Positions 7,886-15,090 of a stretch of 26,364 nucleotides of DNA are shown in pieces (positions within the stretch are counted from its first letter, which is position 1; each line of letters starts with the position of its first letter). Where the stretch lies: contig JAIRXX010000183.1 of assembly GCA_031268065.1 (NCBI GenBank), forward strand, positions 1 to 26,364, given 5' to 3'. The notes beneath the pieces were generated by a model. That model did not search any database, was not told the origin of the DNA, and saw only the letters and a program-made list of their open reading frames with translations. The position numbers and the translations under genes are program-made. Source of the stretch: Propionibacteriaceae bacterium. Lineage in GTDB: Bacteria > Actinomycetota > Actinomycetes > Propionibacteriales > Propionibacteriaceae.

Positions 7886-8947
7886 TTAGCGCACCTCCCA
7901 GCTGATGGGGTCTTGGTCGATGCCGAAAGCCCTGGGACTCACCCGTTCCAGCCTGCGCGGATCGGATTTCCACCAGCTCGGCCCTTCGACGGCGACGATG
8001 GCGACTTCCATGCGCGGACGAATCTCTTCAGGACAGATCAGCCTGCGCACCCGTGGGTCAACGACGATGAGCAGATCGGGGCAGGTTGCCGTGGCCTTGC
8101 CGTCCACACTGGCCATCAGATACTCGTTCTGGTATTCGATTCGGATGACCGATCCGGATTCTTTGTCGCCCAGATAGAGATTTCCGCCCGCAAAAGCCCC
8201 TTTGCGCGGATAGCGAAACACTTCTTCCACCGTGCCGCTGCCGAGCAGTTTTCCCGCTAACGCTGTGGCGATCTGTGGTCCGCGAGCCCAGGGCGGAAGC
8301 CGACGCAACGCCTTGCCCATGCCCAGCGCCCTGCTCACCGTCCCGGTCACCACCCGTCCGGTTAGCTCAGCGGCGCTTAACGGCTTGGTGACGAATAGCC
8401 CCCAACCTCCGCACGCTGGCAATGCCGCCCGCATGATCCGCTCTATGGTCTCAGTGGAGTCAGATTCGACGAAGATGGCCTCCTCGGATGGGGTGACGAG
8501 CACGGCGGAGCCAATCGAACTCTCCGCCGCCAACGACGTCTGCTCCAATTTTGGCAACGCCCGACCCATGAGGTCGCCGTCGAAGAGCGGAATGCCTTCC
8601 AACAAGGCGATATAGGCCGCATAGGTTCCGTTCATCCCAGCTGTTTCGACGGGCAGCAGTAGTGTGGGTTTTGGCATTCCCATTCGCACCAGCAAGTCTC
8701 TGGCCACGCGGTACTCGGCGCCGGAAGGCAGGCGTTCCGCGAAGACCGACGGCCCGCCCATCGCTCCGACGGCACACACTTGGGCATCGTCGGGAAGCTC
8801 GTCCAGCAGCGGCAGGCTGCCGTCGTTGAGCAGTTCGGCCAGCGCGATGCTCATCGGCGTGGGCGTGCCCCCACCTCCAGAACCCAACACTTCACAGCCG
8901 ACGTTGTAATCGGCTATGACGTCAGAGCTGATGGCCGGGTATCCCAT
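7886..8947 (-). CDS. DUF917 family protein, second paralogue
   Basis: A 353-residue DUF917 protein. From memory, the Pfam N-terminal family was renamed after an S-methyl thiohydantoin desulfurase, so some members act on hydantoin-like rings; the reaction here is not known. Family marks are a glycine-rich turn near the N-terminus (GSGGGGTPTP), MGGPSVFAERLPSG, GMNGTYAAYIAL, FDGDLMGRALPKLE, GGNLYLGD, IEYQNEYLMA, and CPDLLIVVDP. It differs clearly from the neighbouring DUF917 protein, so this is an old paralogue pair, not a recent duplication. It lies 74 bp after that gene and abuts the PucR gene. Two DUF917 proteins together may form a hetero-oligomer or process successive intermediates; that is inference. 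Confidence 0.85.
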   Translation of the reverse strand: MGYPAISSDVIADYNVGCEVLGSGGGGTPTPMSIALAELLNDGSLPLLDELPDDAQVCAVGAMGGPSVFAERLPSGAEYRVARDLLVRMGMPKPTLLLPVETAGMNGTYAAYIALLEGIPLFDGDLMGRALPKLEQTSLAAESSIGSAVLVTPSEEAIFVESDSTETIERIMRAALPACGGWGLFVTKPLSAAELTGRVVTGTVSRALGMGKALRRLPPWARGPQIATALAGKLLGSGTVEEVFRYPRKGAFAGGNLYLGDKESGSVIRIEYQNEYLMASVDGKATATCPDLLIVVDPRVRRLICPEEIRPRMEVAIVAVEGPSWWKSDPRRLERVSPRAFGIDQDPISWEVR

Positions 8948-9021
8948 CGCGTCATTGTCTCATGGGCGCGGCGGGGGTGACGGGCGTGCGGTTCGGTTGG
9001 GGCGGCACCTCTCCGGGCCGC

Positions 9022-10116
9022 TCATTGCGGCAATTGGACTTGGTTCCATCGCACCGGGTCCATGTCGTAGCCAAAATATCGCGGCCCGACCAATTCGATG
9101 CCTTCCGGGGTGTGCCAACGGCTGTCGCACGGCGCGGCGATGAGCGCGATCCGGTGGCCGAAACGCATGGCTTCGGTGGTGATCGGCTCGCCGGTGTCTA
9201 TATCCAGGCAGATCAACAGATCGGGGGCCGTAGCCAAGACGGTACTTTCCCTGGTGGCAATTATGTGCTCATTCTGGAAATTGAGGGTCAACGTCGTGCC
9301 GTCATTTCGATCCAACCCGGCGAGCGTGGCCTTGCCGCGGGCGAATCCAGCGGTTGTGCGGCGAACAACGTCGAGCACTTTCCCAGTGTGGATCACTCTG
9401 CCGCCGAGCACTTCGGCCACCGCTGCCACCGGATCGGCGTGGCTGGCACGCGCCTGCTTGACCGCACGCCCCAATCTCACGCACAGTGAGAGCGTCCCAG
9501 CCACGGCGGCTTCCCGTGCTTGGTTGCCGCGCATCGGATAGAGCGAGATGATCGAGGCGGCGCCCATCTCCACGGTCACCACTCTGGCGAGTTTTTCCGC
9601 CCACAAATTTGACACGGTGTTGAAGATTCCAGCGTTGCCTTTGTCGTCGGTGATTGACATCGGGGTGGTCGGGATTCCGAAGAGAGTCGCGGTCACCATC
9701 TGCAATTCGGGGAAGGCCCGGCCCATGAAATCGCCATCGAGCAGGGGCAATCCCAGTTCCGCCGCCGCCACGATTGGGATGGTTGAATTCACTCCGCCGG
9801 CCTCCATGCAGGCGATGTGGGTCGGTTTGACTCCCAGATATTGCCCGAGGGCGTTTACCGCCACAACGAATTGGTCCACGCTGGGCAGTTTTTCCACCAT
9901 TACGGTGGGAGCGCCCATCATTGCCACTGGCAGAATTTGGGCGTCGTCGGGAAGGTTCTCCGTTGCGACTAATTCGACAGGGCCACTGATGCGCAGCGCC
10001 TCCAGGGCCATCAACTGCCCGATGTACGGATCGCCGCCCCCGCCTGTGCCAAGAATGGCGGCACCACGGGCCAGGTCGGCTATGTCTGTGGTCTCGATGC
10101 GAGTTATCTCACTCAC
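9022..10116 (-). CDS. DUF917 family protein, first paralogue
   Basis: A 364-residue DUF917 protein with GTGGGGDPYIG near residue 23, MMGAPTVMVEKLPS, EAGGVNSTIPI, LDGDFMGRAFPELQM, LNFQNEHIIA, APDLLICLDIDTGEPI and a C-terminal GPRYFGYDMDP. The match to the core motifs of the family is better than for its downstream paralogue. It starts at GTG 10116, overlapping the HyuA stop by 4 nt (GTGA), which marks translational coupling. DUF917 proteins are often encoded beside HyuA-type proteins and permeases, as here. The likely job is part of ring opening or desulfurisation of a hydantoin-like substrate; the exact activity is unknown. Confidence 0.88.
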   Translation of the reverse strand: MSEITRIETTDIADLARGAAILGTGGGGDPYIGQLMALEALRISGPVELVATENLPDDAQILPVAMMGAPTVMVEKLPSVDQFVVAVNALGQYLGVKPTHIACMEAGGVNSTIPIVAAAELGLPLLDGDFMGRAFPELQMVTATLFGIPTTPMSITDDKGNAGIFNTVSNLWAEKLARVVTVEMGAASIISLYPMRGNQAREAAVAGTLSLCVRLGRAVKQARASHADPVAAVAEVLGGRVIHTGKVLDVVRRTTAGFARGKATLAGLDRNDGTTLTLNFQNEHIIATRESTVLATAPDLLICLDIDTGEPITTEAMRFGHRIALIAAPCDSRWHTPEGIELVGPRYFGYDMDPVRWNQVQLPQ

Positions 10117-11666
10117 CGGGCTTCCTCCATCACCAATTCGCCTACTGCTTTAACCCTGATTCGGGTGGCGTTGCCCGGTACGTACGGCAGTGGAACCTCG
10201 TCGAAATCGACTACTTTGACATCGCTCGGGTTAGCCCCAGCGGCCACGGCTTTGTCGATGGCCTCTTCTTTGGCCTCGGCCACTATCCGATCACGCTGCC
10301 CGTCTGGGATGGCGTACACGCGGTCCACTTCTCCAGATACTTGGGCGATTGCCGCGCCAATGGCATTCGCCACCGCGAAATGCTCTGGACGATGCACCGC
10401 GCCGAATTCGGGCAGGACTTCTGGGAGCAGGATGGACCCGCCGCCGACGGCCACCACAGGTAGGGGCTCAGCGGAGACGCGCATACGCTCGACTGCGGCG
10501 GTGATCGACTGCGCGATGGTGTTCAACGCCGCCTTCGCTGCCCGCTTGTCCAACCCGGCGACCAGGCCCGGATCGCCGATCTGGGCGTAACCAGCGGCGA
10601 CTGCGGCATCGGTGGCGGTGAATTCGCTGCCACCGAAGACGAGCGCGCGCTCAGTCAGTTGATAGCCGACCGATGTCGGGCCGACGTTCAAACCAGCGGC
10701 CGTCACATGCGACCCGCCGCCGATCCCGATGGAAAGCACGTCAGGCATACGGAAATTGGTGCGCACTCCAGCCACGGTGACCTCGCCGGTAGCCTCTCTG
10801 GGGAAACCGTTGCTGAGCACGCCGATGTCGGAAGTGGTGCCGCCGATGTCAATGACCGCGCAATTCGTCAGGCCGGAGAGCGCCGCCGCCCCGCGCATCG
10901 AATTTGTCGGGCCGGACGCGAAAGTCGCCACCGGGTATTGGCGGGTGTAGTCGATGTCCATCAGTGTGCCGTCGTTCTGGCTCAGATAGACCGGTGCGGA
11001 GATTCCGTAATTCCGCACCGCGCTTATCAGCGCGTCGGTGATCTGCTGGGCCAGTTCGCGCAGCGCCGCGTTGATGATGGTGGCGTTCTCCCGTTCCAGC
11101 AGACCGATCCGGCCAATCTCATGGGACAGCGAAACCGCCACCGAATCCCCGAGTTCAGCGGTGAGGATTTCCGCCGCCTCTCTCTCGAATTCGGTGTTGA
11201 TCGGGGAGAAGACGCTGGAGACTGCCACTGAACGGATGCCGTGCGCTGCCATGTCCGCTGCGTGTCGCTTCACCTCGTCCCGGTCCAATTCGGAGATGTG
11301 GCGCCCGTCGAATTCGTGTCCGCCATGCGCCAGGTAGGCCCGTGCCTCCAGTGCCTGCACCAGCGCGTCCGGCCAGCCCACCAGCGGTGGCAGCGAGGCA
11401 GTGGCGGGGAGGCCCAGGCGCAAGGCTGCGGTGGGCGCCAGCCGTCGGGCTTCGATGAGAGCGTTGATGAAATGGGTGGTGCCGATCATCACCGCGGTCA
11501 CCTGGTCAGCCTCAAAGCGGTGCTTGGCCCCGAGGGTGTTTAGCGCGCTGACAATCCCTTGGGTCACATCAGGGCTGGTCGGCTGTTTGACCCCGACTAG
11601 GACTTTGCTGCCATCCAAAAGCACGGCGTCGGTATTGGTGCCGCCAACGTCGATTCCTATCCGCAT
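10113..11666 (-). CDS. Short HyuA-type hydantoinase/oxoprolinase subunit
   Basis: A 517-residue ASKHA-fold protein of the hydantoinase A/oxoprolinase family, which uses ATP to open cyclic amide rings such as hydantoins or 5-oxoproline. The N-terminal phosphate-binding motif is RIGIDVGGTNTDAVLLDG (2-19); the second is VIDIGGTTSDIGVL (271-284); VAVGGGSILLPEV lies further on. Classical HyuA is nearer 680-700 residues, so this is the shorter version. No HyuB gene is present; two DUF917 genes follow instead. Its ATG overlaps the permease stop by one base (TGATG) and its stop overlaps the first DUF917 start by four, so the three genes are surely co-transcribed. Confidence 0.88.
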   Translation of the reverse strand: MRIGIDVGGTNTDAVLLDGSKVLVGVKQPTSPDVTQGIVSALNTLGAKHRFEADQVTAVMIGTTHFINALIEARRLAPTAALRLGLPATASLPPLVGWPDALVQALEARAYLAHGGHEFDGRHISELDRDEVKRHAADMAAHGIRSVAVSSVFSPINTEFEREAAEILTAELGDSVAVSLSHEIGRIGLLERENATIINAALRELAQQITDALISAVRNYGISAPVYLSQNDGTLMDIDYTRQYPVATFASGPTNSMRGAAALSGLTNCAVIDIGGTTSDIGVLSNGFPREATGEVTVAGVRTNFRMPDVLSIGIGGGSHVTAAGLNVGPTSVGYQLTERALVFGGSEFTATDAAVAAGYAQIGDPGLVAGLDKRAAKAALNTIAQSITAAVERMRVSAEPLPVVAVGGGSILLPEVLPEFGAVHRPEHFAVANAIGAAIAQVSGEVDRVYAIPDGQRDRIVAEAKEEAIDKAVAAGANPSDVKVVDFDEVPLPYVPGNATRIRVKAVGELVMEEAR

Positions 11667-13006
11667 CAGGCTGCCTTAGCGGTGTTCGACTCACCGATGG
11701 AGACCAGCAGATTCAATTTGCCTGCGATGAAGTAGAGGGCGAAGGCGACCACGACCGCGTTCACCGGTCCAAGTCCCACCGGCACGAAATAGGCGACTAG
11801 CGATGAGGCCAGCCAGATCACCAAAGTGGCCGGAACCCAAGTGGGAGAGGTCTCGGGGAGTGCTTCATCCTCACGGGTGGCATCCAAGGCAGGCCGCCAT
11901 TTCTTGACCAAGAAGTATTCGGCGAGCAGTATGCCGACGATTGGCGGGAAGGTGACCGAGAGCAGCGTGAGGAATCCGGTGAAGAAGTTGAGGATGCCGA
12001 ACGCCGCCAGCACCGTGCCGATGACGCCGATGATGCCGGTAACCAGCGGGCGGCTGACCTTCCGGTGGAAAACCGTATCGATGAAGTTGACGATGCCCAA
12101 GCCTCCGGAGTAAAGATTCCAGTCGTTGATCTTCAGTGTGCCGAAGACAATCACTATGATGCCAACCCAGCCGACCGAACTCATGATGATGTTGTTGATA
12201 TCGGCGGATTTCACCGCGTGTGCCAGCAGCACACCGGACAGGCCGATGGCGTATTCGCCGATGGTGATGCCGACCACAGTCTGCTTGACCACATCGGCGC
12301 GGGTGCGGTTGTAGCGGGTCATATCGGGGGTTATGACCGCGCCGGCGATGAACGAACCAGCCACCAAGGTCACGCCACTCAGCAAAGGCATCGGTTCGCC
12401 GGGCGGCGGGGAGGAGATCAGTTCGCCCAACGGATGCTTGGATAGCTCTGCGATGACCGCCCAGCCGACCAGGATAATGAAAATCGGGACGGTGATATTC
12501 GCCACCCATTGCATGCCCAGGAATCCCTTCAGCACCACGGCGGTGACCACCAGGCCGAAGATGAGCGCCCATGCCCACTCGGGCAGGAACGGCATCAACG
12601 CGCTCAGCCCGGCAGCGGAGACTCCGGATTGGATGCCGAACCAGCCGATCAGCGAGATCGCCAAAATGAGTCCGATGACCGCCGAACCAGCCGAGCCGAA
12701 GCCCACCCAACGGGCGAGGATGGACGTATTCAGGCCCTCCTTCACCCCGATGAAGCCGACGAAGATCATGAACATCTCAAGGATGATCGCCCCGAGTGTG
12801 ATCGCCCAGAATGAGTCCCAGAACGTCATTGAGAATCCCAAAGCCGAACCGAGCAGGAATTGGGAAAGCGCGGAAATCTGCCCGAACCTCTGCACAGCCA
12901 CCTGGAACCAGCCGTAGCGGGCGCTTTGGGGCACACGAGAGAGTGGATAGTCGTTCGCGTCGCTGGGCGTCTGATCCGCAGTGGCGTTGACTGGTTCGCT
13001 GCTCAT
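11666..13006 (-). CDS. NCS1-family (CodB-like) purine/cytosine permease
   Basis: A 446-residue integral membrane transporter with about twelve hydrophobic segments, like the NCS1 family that imports cytosine, purines, allantoin or hydantoins with a cation. Typical features are the N-terminal RVPQSARYGWFQVAVQRFGQ, ALGFSMTFWDSFWAI, VGFGSAGSA, AGAVITPDMTRYNR between central helices, and KINDWNLYSGGLGIVNF. ATG 13006 is preferred because AAGGAGG precedes it by 6 nt; the in-frame ATG at 13027 would put that site inside the coding region. It is the first gene of the catabolic operon, so it probably brings in the compound that the HyuA and DUF917 proteins process. Confidence 0.88.
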   Translation of the reverse strand: MSSEPVNATADQTPSDANDYPLSRVPQSARYGWFQVAVQRFGQISALSQFLLGSALGFSMTFWDSFWAITLGAIILEMFMIFVGFIGVKEGLNTSILARWVGFGSAGSAVIGLILAISLIGWFGIQSGVSAAGLSALMPFLPEWAWALIFGLVVTAVVLKGFLGMQWVANITVPIFIILVGWAVIAELSKHPLGELISSPPPGEPMPLLSGVTLVAGSFIAGAVITPDMTRYNRTRADVVKQTVVGITIGEYAIGLSGVLLAHAVKSADINNIIMSSVGWVGIIVIVFGTLKINDWNLYSGGLGIVNFIDTVFHRKVSRPLVTGIIGVIGTVLAAFGILNFFTGFLTLLSVTFPPIVGILLAEYFLVKKWRPALDATREDEALPETSPTWVPATLVIWLASSLVAYFVPVGLGPVNAVVVAFALYFIAGKLNLLVSIGESNTAKAA

Positions 13007-13051
13007 GGGAATCCTCCTTGAAGACATGGCACGGAGCCAAAGTTAGCAATG

Positions 13052-13076
13052 GCAAAGATTCTTTGCTATAGGCAAA
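13052..13076 (-). promoter_or_regulatory. Candidate operator: palindrome with extra half-site
   Basis: GCAAAG-ATT-CTTTGC (13052-13066) is a perfect palindrome with a 3-nt centre. It overlaps a second weaker one, TTTGC-TATAG-GCAAA, to 13076, giving three alternating GCAAA half-sites. It lies about 46 bp before the permease ATG, where a regulator of the operon would bind. The PucR protein of the operon is the natural candidate. Confidence 0.5.
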
Positions 13077-13097
13077 CTGCCACCATAACCTGGCTGC

Positions 13098-13116
13098 CAT
13101 GTGCAATCTGCACATG
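13098..13116. promoter_or_regulatory. Second palindrome upstream of the permease operon
   Basis: CATGTGCA-ATC-TGCACATG is a perfect palindrome with 8-bp arms and a 3-nt centre, about 92 bp before the permease ATG and 31 bp from the first palindrome. Arms differ from the first, so it may bind a different protein. Confidence 0.45.
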
Positions 13117-13836
13117 ACCTCTTGGTTTCGCTTGTCCGATAGCTGCCAACCAAACCGGTGGCACAGCCGTATCCACAGCGGCCAATCCGAACGTGCAACC
13201 AGCCGTGACGCCACCTGGCAGGCGTAGCCCCGCCAACCTCAGGCACATCTGGTTCCAACCCAATGCCGAAGGATAACGGCGCCCTCACCGTAGCCAATCA
13301 TTCTCACCAAGCAGCAGATTTATCCAGCCGCAAATTGCCAGCTGCTGCCCCGCCCAAAACCTGCGAACCGAAGCTGTGCGGCCTTGCTGACAGTCGGTCG
13401 TGGCTCACTGCGGGGCATGGGGGTTATAGGCCAAAATGTGTGCTCTTTTCGGGCGTGTCATGTGGGGTGTGACCGACCGGCCCAGCCTTTTCGGGTCCAC
13501 ATTCCTTCTTCGAGGGACAGGCATGTGTCGTGGCTGGCGTGCCCCACGGGGTCTTCGGCGGCGGGTTCCGGAACGGGCTGTCAGTGGCGGGGACGGATCT
13601 GTGGCCGGGTCGGCGGGCTGTTCGGAGCGGGTGTACAGCCACCACTCGATGGCGCGTTGCTGGTGGGCTGGAGGCATGCCCCGGTGGTGGCCGAGCATGG
13701 CGAACTTGAGCAGTCACCAGCTGTTGCCACTTTCACGCGAGCCAGAAAGGGCGGATACGAGTAAGACAAGACAACTTCCGAGAGCGCCAAGCAGCGCGAA
13801 GTGCGCTTGAAAGCCGCACTGGCTAGGGCCGATGGC
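13117..13836. other. Gene-free interval holding 143-bp repeat A
   Basis: I see no credible gene between the operon promoter and tRNA-Lys. Open frames here lack ribosome sites, family motifs and consistent codon bias. The only structure is the direct repeat at 13421-13563, listed separately. Confidence 0.5.
13421..13563. repeat. 143-bp direct repeat, copy A
   Basis: From GGGTTATAGGCC to GTCTTCGGCGGCG this matches 14353-14495 with no gap and only five substitutions by eye. Similarity stops at both ends. The two copies are in the same orientation, 932 bp apart, on either side of tRNA-Lys. No terminal inverted repeats are seen inside the unit. One plus-strand frame starting ATGTGTGCT stays open across both copies, with two silent and three replacement changes, which is not strong evidence for coding. 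Confidence 0.85.
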
Positions 13837-13912
13837 TGGTGGGCCCACCGGGACTCGAACCCGGAACCTGCGGATTAAAAGTCCGTAGCTCTGCCTGTTG
13901 AGCTATAGGCCC
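13837..13912 (-). tRNA. tRNA-Lys (anticodon UUU)
   Basis: A full cloverleaf is readable on the minus strand: acceptor GGGCCTA with TGGGCCC, D-arm GCTC/GAGC, anticodon loop CTTTTAA giving UUU, T-arm CCGGG-TTCGAGT-CCCGG, then discriminator A and an encoded CCA. The top anticodon-stem pair is an A-C mismatch. It stands alone, between two 143-bp direct repeats. Confidence 0.95.
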
Positions 13913-14070
13913 AGCCTCGCGTAGCTTACCTGTCTGAGAGCCTTGATGCATCTCGGCAACGCGCTTGGTTTGGTTTTTCCTTATTTTTGACCGCTGCTCT
14001 GTCCAGTTTAGGCCACAATTTCGACGCACATCTTCGTTCCAGGCCAGATGTGTTGTAGTGTACCGAGAAG

Positions 14071-14139
14071 GAAGTGCAACCCCCTTCTAGTCGTGATCTT
14101 AAACAACCGCAACTGTGAGTCCGTAGGGTGTTGCACTTC
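14071..14139. repeat. Inverted repeat around GAAGTGCAAC
   Basis: GAAGTGCAACCCCCT (left arm from 14071) faces AGGGTGTTGCACTTC (right arm ending 14139), with about 40 bp between; one base in each 15-base arm does not pair. AGAAG/CTTCT-like bases extend the similarity outward. The arms resemble ends of a tiny, gene-less insertion element, but no target duplication was identified. Confidence 0.4.
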
Positions 14140-14352
14140 TCCCTTTGTGCGGGGTTTGCTGTGGCGCTGAAACGGTGTGCCGCTACCGCTGGCGAGGACA
14201 GGCAGGAAAACTCCAGACAGCGATACGCGGGGGCGTCACCCGTTGCTTCTCTAGTGATGGGTGGTCGGCGAGGATGATGGCACTGCGGCCTCAACCGTTG
14301 GCGAGGACACTGCGGGGGAAGACTTGGAGATGGCCTGGGGGTGGCTCGTTTC

Positions 14353-14495
14353 GGGTTATAGGCCAAAATGTGTGCTCTTTTCGTGCGTGTCATGTGGGGT
14401 GTGACCGGCCGGCCCAGCCTTTTCGGGTCCACATTCCTTCTTCGGGGGACAGGCCTGTGTCGTGGCTGGCGGGCCCCACGGGGTCTTCGGCGGCG
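14353..14495. repeat. 143-bp direct repeat, copy B
   Basis: The second copy of the unit at 13421-13563, same length, same orientation, about 96% identical by eye. Beyond 14495 both copies have a GGAGCGGG-like patch at different distances, suggesting that the original repeat was longer and one side has suffered a deletion. Confidence 0.85.
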
Positions 14496-14657
14496 TGCTC
14501 GGAGCGGGCCTGCCAGTTCGGAATTCGGGGCCACCTATCATGCTGAGCTGACTGGCATCGAGTGCGGAGCCTACCATTCAGTGATGTAGTTGCCTGAACT
14601 GGTGCGGCGCAATCTGGTCTCTGACTGGTGCTATCCCCATCTGAGGTCCAGCACGGC

Positions 14658-14663
14658 TATGGT
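14658..14663 (+). promoter_or_regulatory. Possible -10 box of the DUF2630 gene (leaderless)
   Basis: TATGGT is followed by six bases and then ATG 14670. With this spacing transcription would start at or next to the A of the start codon. No good -35 box is seen. Confidence 0.4.
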
Positions 14664-14669
14664 AGGCGT

Positions 14670-14918
14670 ATGACGAATGACAGCAACGTCCTAAAGCACA
14701 TAAATGCGCTGGTGGAGCGAGAGCGTGAGCTGCGCGAGAAATTGGACAATCGAGAGATTGCGGCTACCGATGAGCGCCAGCAGTTGAAGGCCATCGAAGA
14801 AGAACTCGACCAATATTGGGATTTGCTGCGGCAACGCCAAGCTGCCCGTGAATTCGGTTTGAGTCCCGACGCGACACAGCTGCGTTCGAGCGATGTCGTC
14901 GAGGGATACCTGTCCTGA
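14670..14918 (+). CDS. DUF2630 family protein
   Basis: A small charged 82-residue protein of the DUF2630 family, found mainly in Actinobacteria; its function is not known. The family pattern is clear: HINALVEREREL (9-20), a run of Glu/Arg/Lys-rich helix with coiled-coil character (about 10-65), and the conserved EEELDQYWDLLRQRQAAREFG (42-62). No signal peptide or membrane segment is seen, so it is cytoplasmic. ATG 14670 gives the usual length; there is no Shine-Dalgarno, but a -10-like box 6 nt upstream fits a leaderless start. The gene is convergent with purL, with a 76-bp hairpin element between them. Confidence 0.85.
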   Translation: MTNDSNVLKHINALVERERELREKLDNREIAATDERQQLKAIEEELDQYWDLLRQRQAAREFGLSPDATQLRSSDVVEGYLS

Positions 14919-14999
14919 CGCGGTGATCTAACCTGAGTTGGCCGCTGCCTGAGTTGGCCGCTGCATATCCCCCATGCCCTTCCCCCCCCATACCCTTTT

Positions 15000-15075
15000 G
15001 GGACAAACTCGCACCTAGCTGCGCTCGCTTGGACACAATGTATGTCTTGAGCGCAGCTAGCTTGGGGTTTGTCCC
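15000..15075 (+). repeat. 76-bp hairpin element between DUF2630 and purL
   Basis: It starts GGGACAAACTCG after a TTTT and ends GTTTGTCCC. The inner stem CTAGCTGCGCTC/GAGCGCAGCTAG (element positions 16-27 with 50-61) is perfect and occupies the same register as in the copies at 2720, 22687 and 23106. It sits 15 bp past the purL stop, at the convergent end of two genes. Confidence 0.88.
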
Positions 15076-15090
15076 ACCTGCGCTGCGGCT

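Larger units (their letters stand above)
13913..14669. other. Gene-free interval between tRNA-Lys and DUF2630
   Basis: No believable gene is seen. The interval contains an inverted repeat (14071-14139) and the second 143-bp direct repeat (14353-14495), both listed separately. Confidence 0.5.

Noticed and set aside
7886..10116. The two DUF917 genes as one split gene
   Set aside because: Both contain the full set of family motifs from N- to C-terminus and differ throughout, so they are paralogues.
12333..12917. Plus-strand frame opposite the permease gene
   Set aside because: The permease reading gives a full membrane protein with NCS1 motifs; the opposite frame is low-complexity and unsupported.
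2720..15075. Hairpin elements as ordinary Rho-independent terminators
   Set aside because: The T-run precedes the hairpin instead of following it, on the other strand an A-run follows, and some copies lie at promoters.
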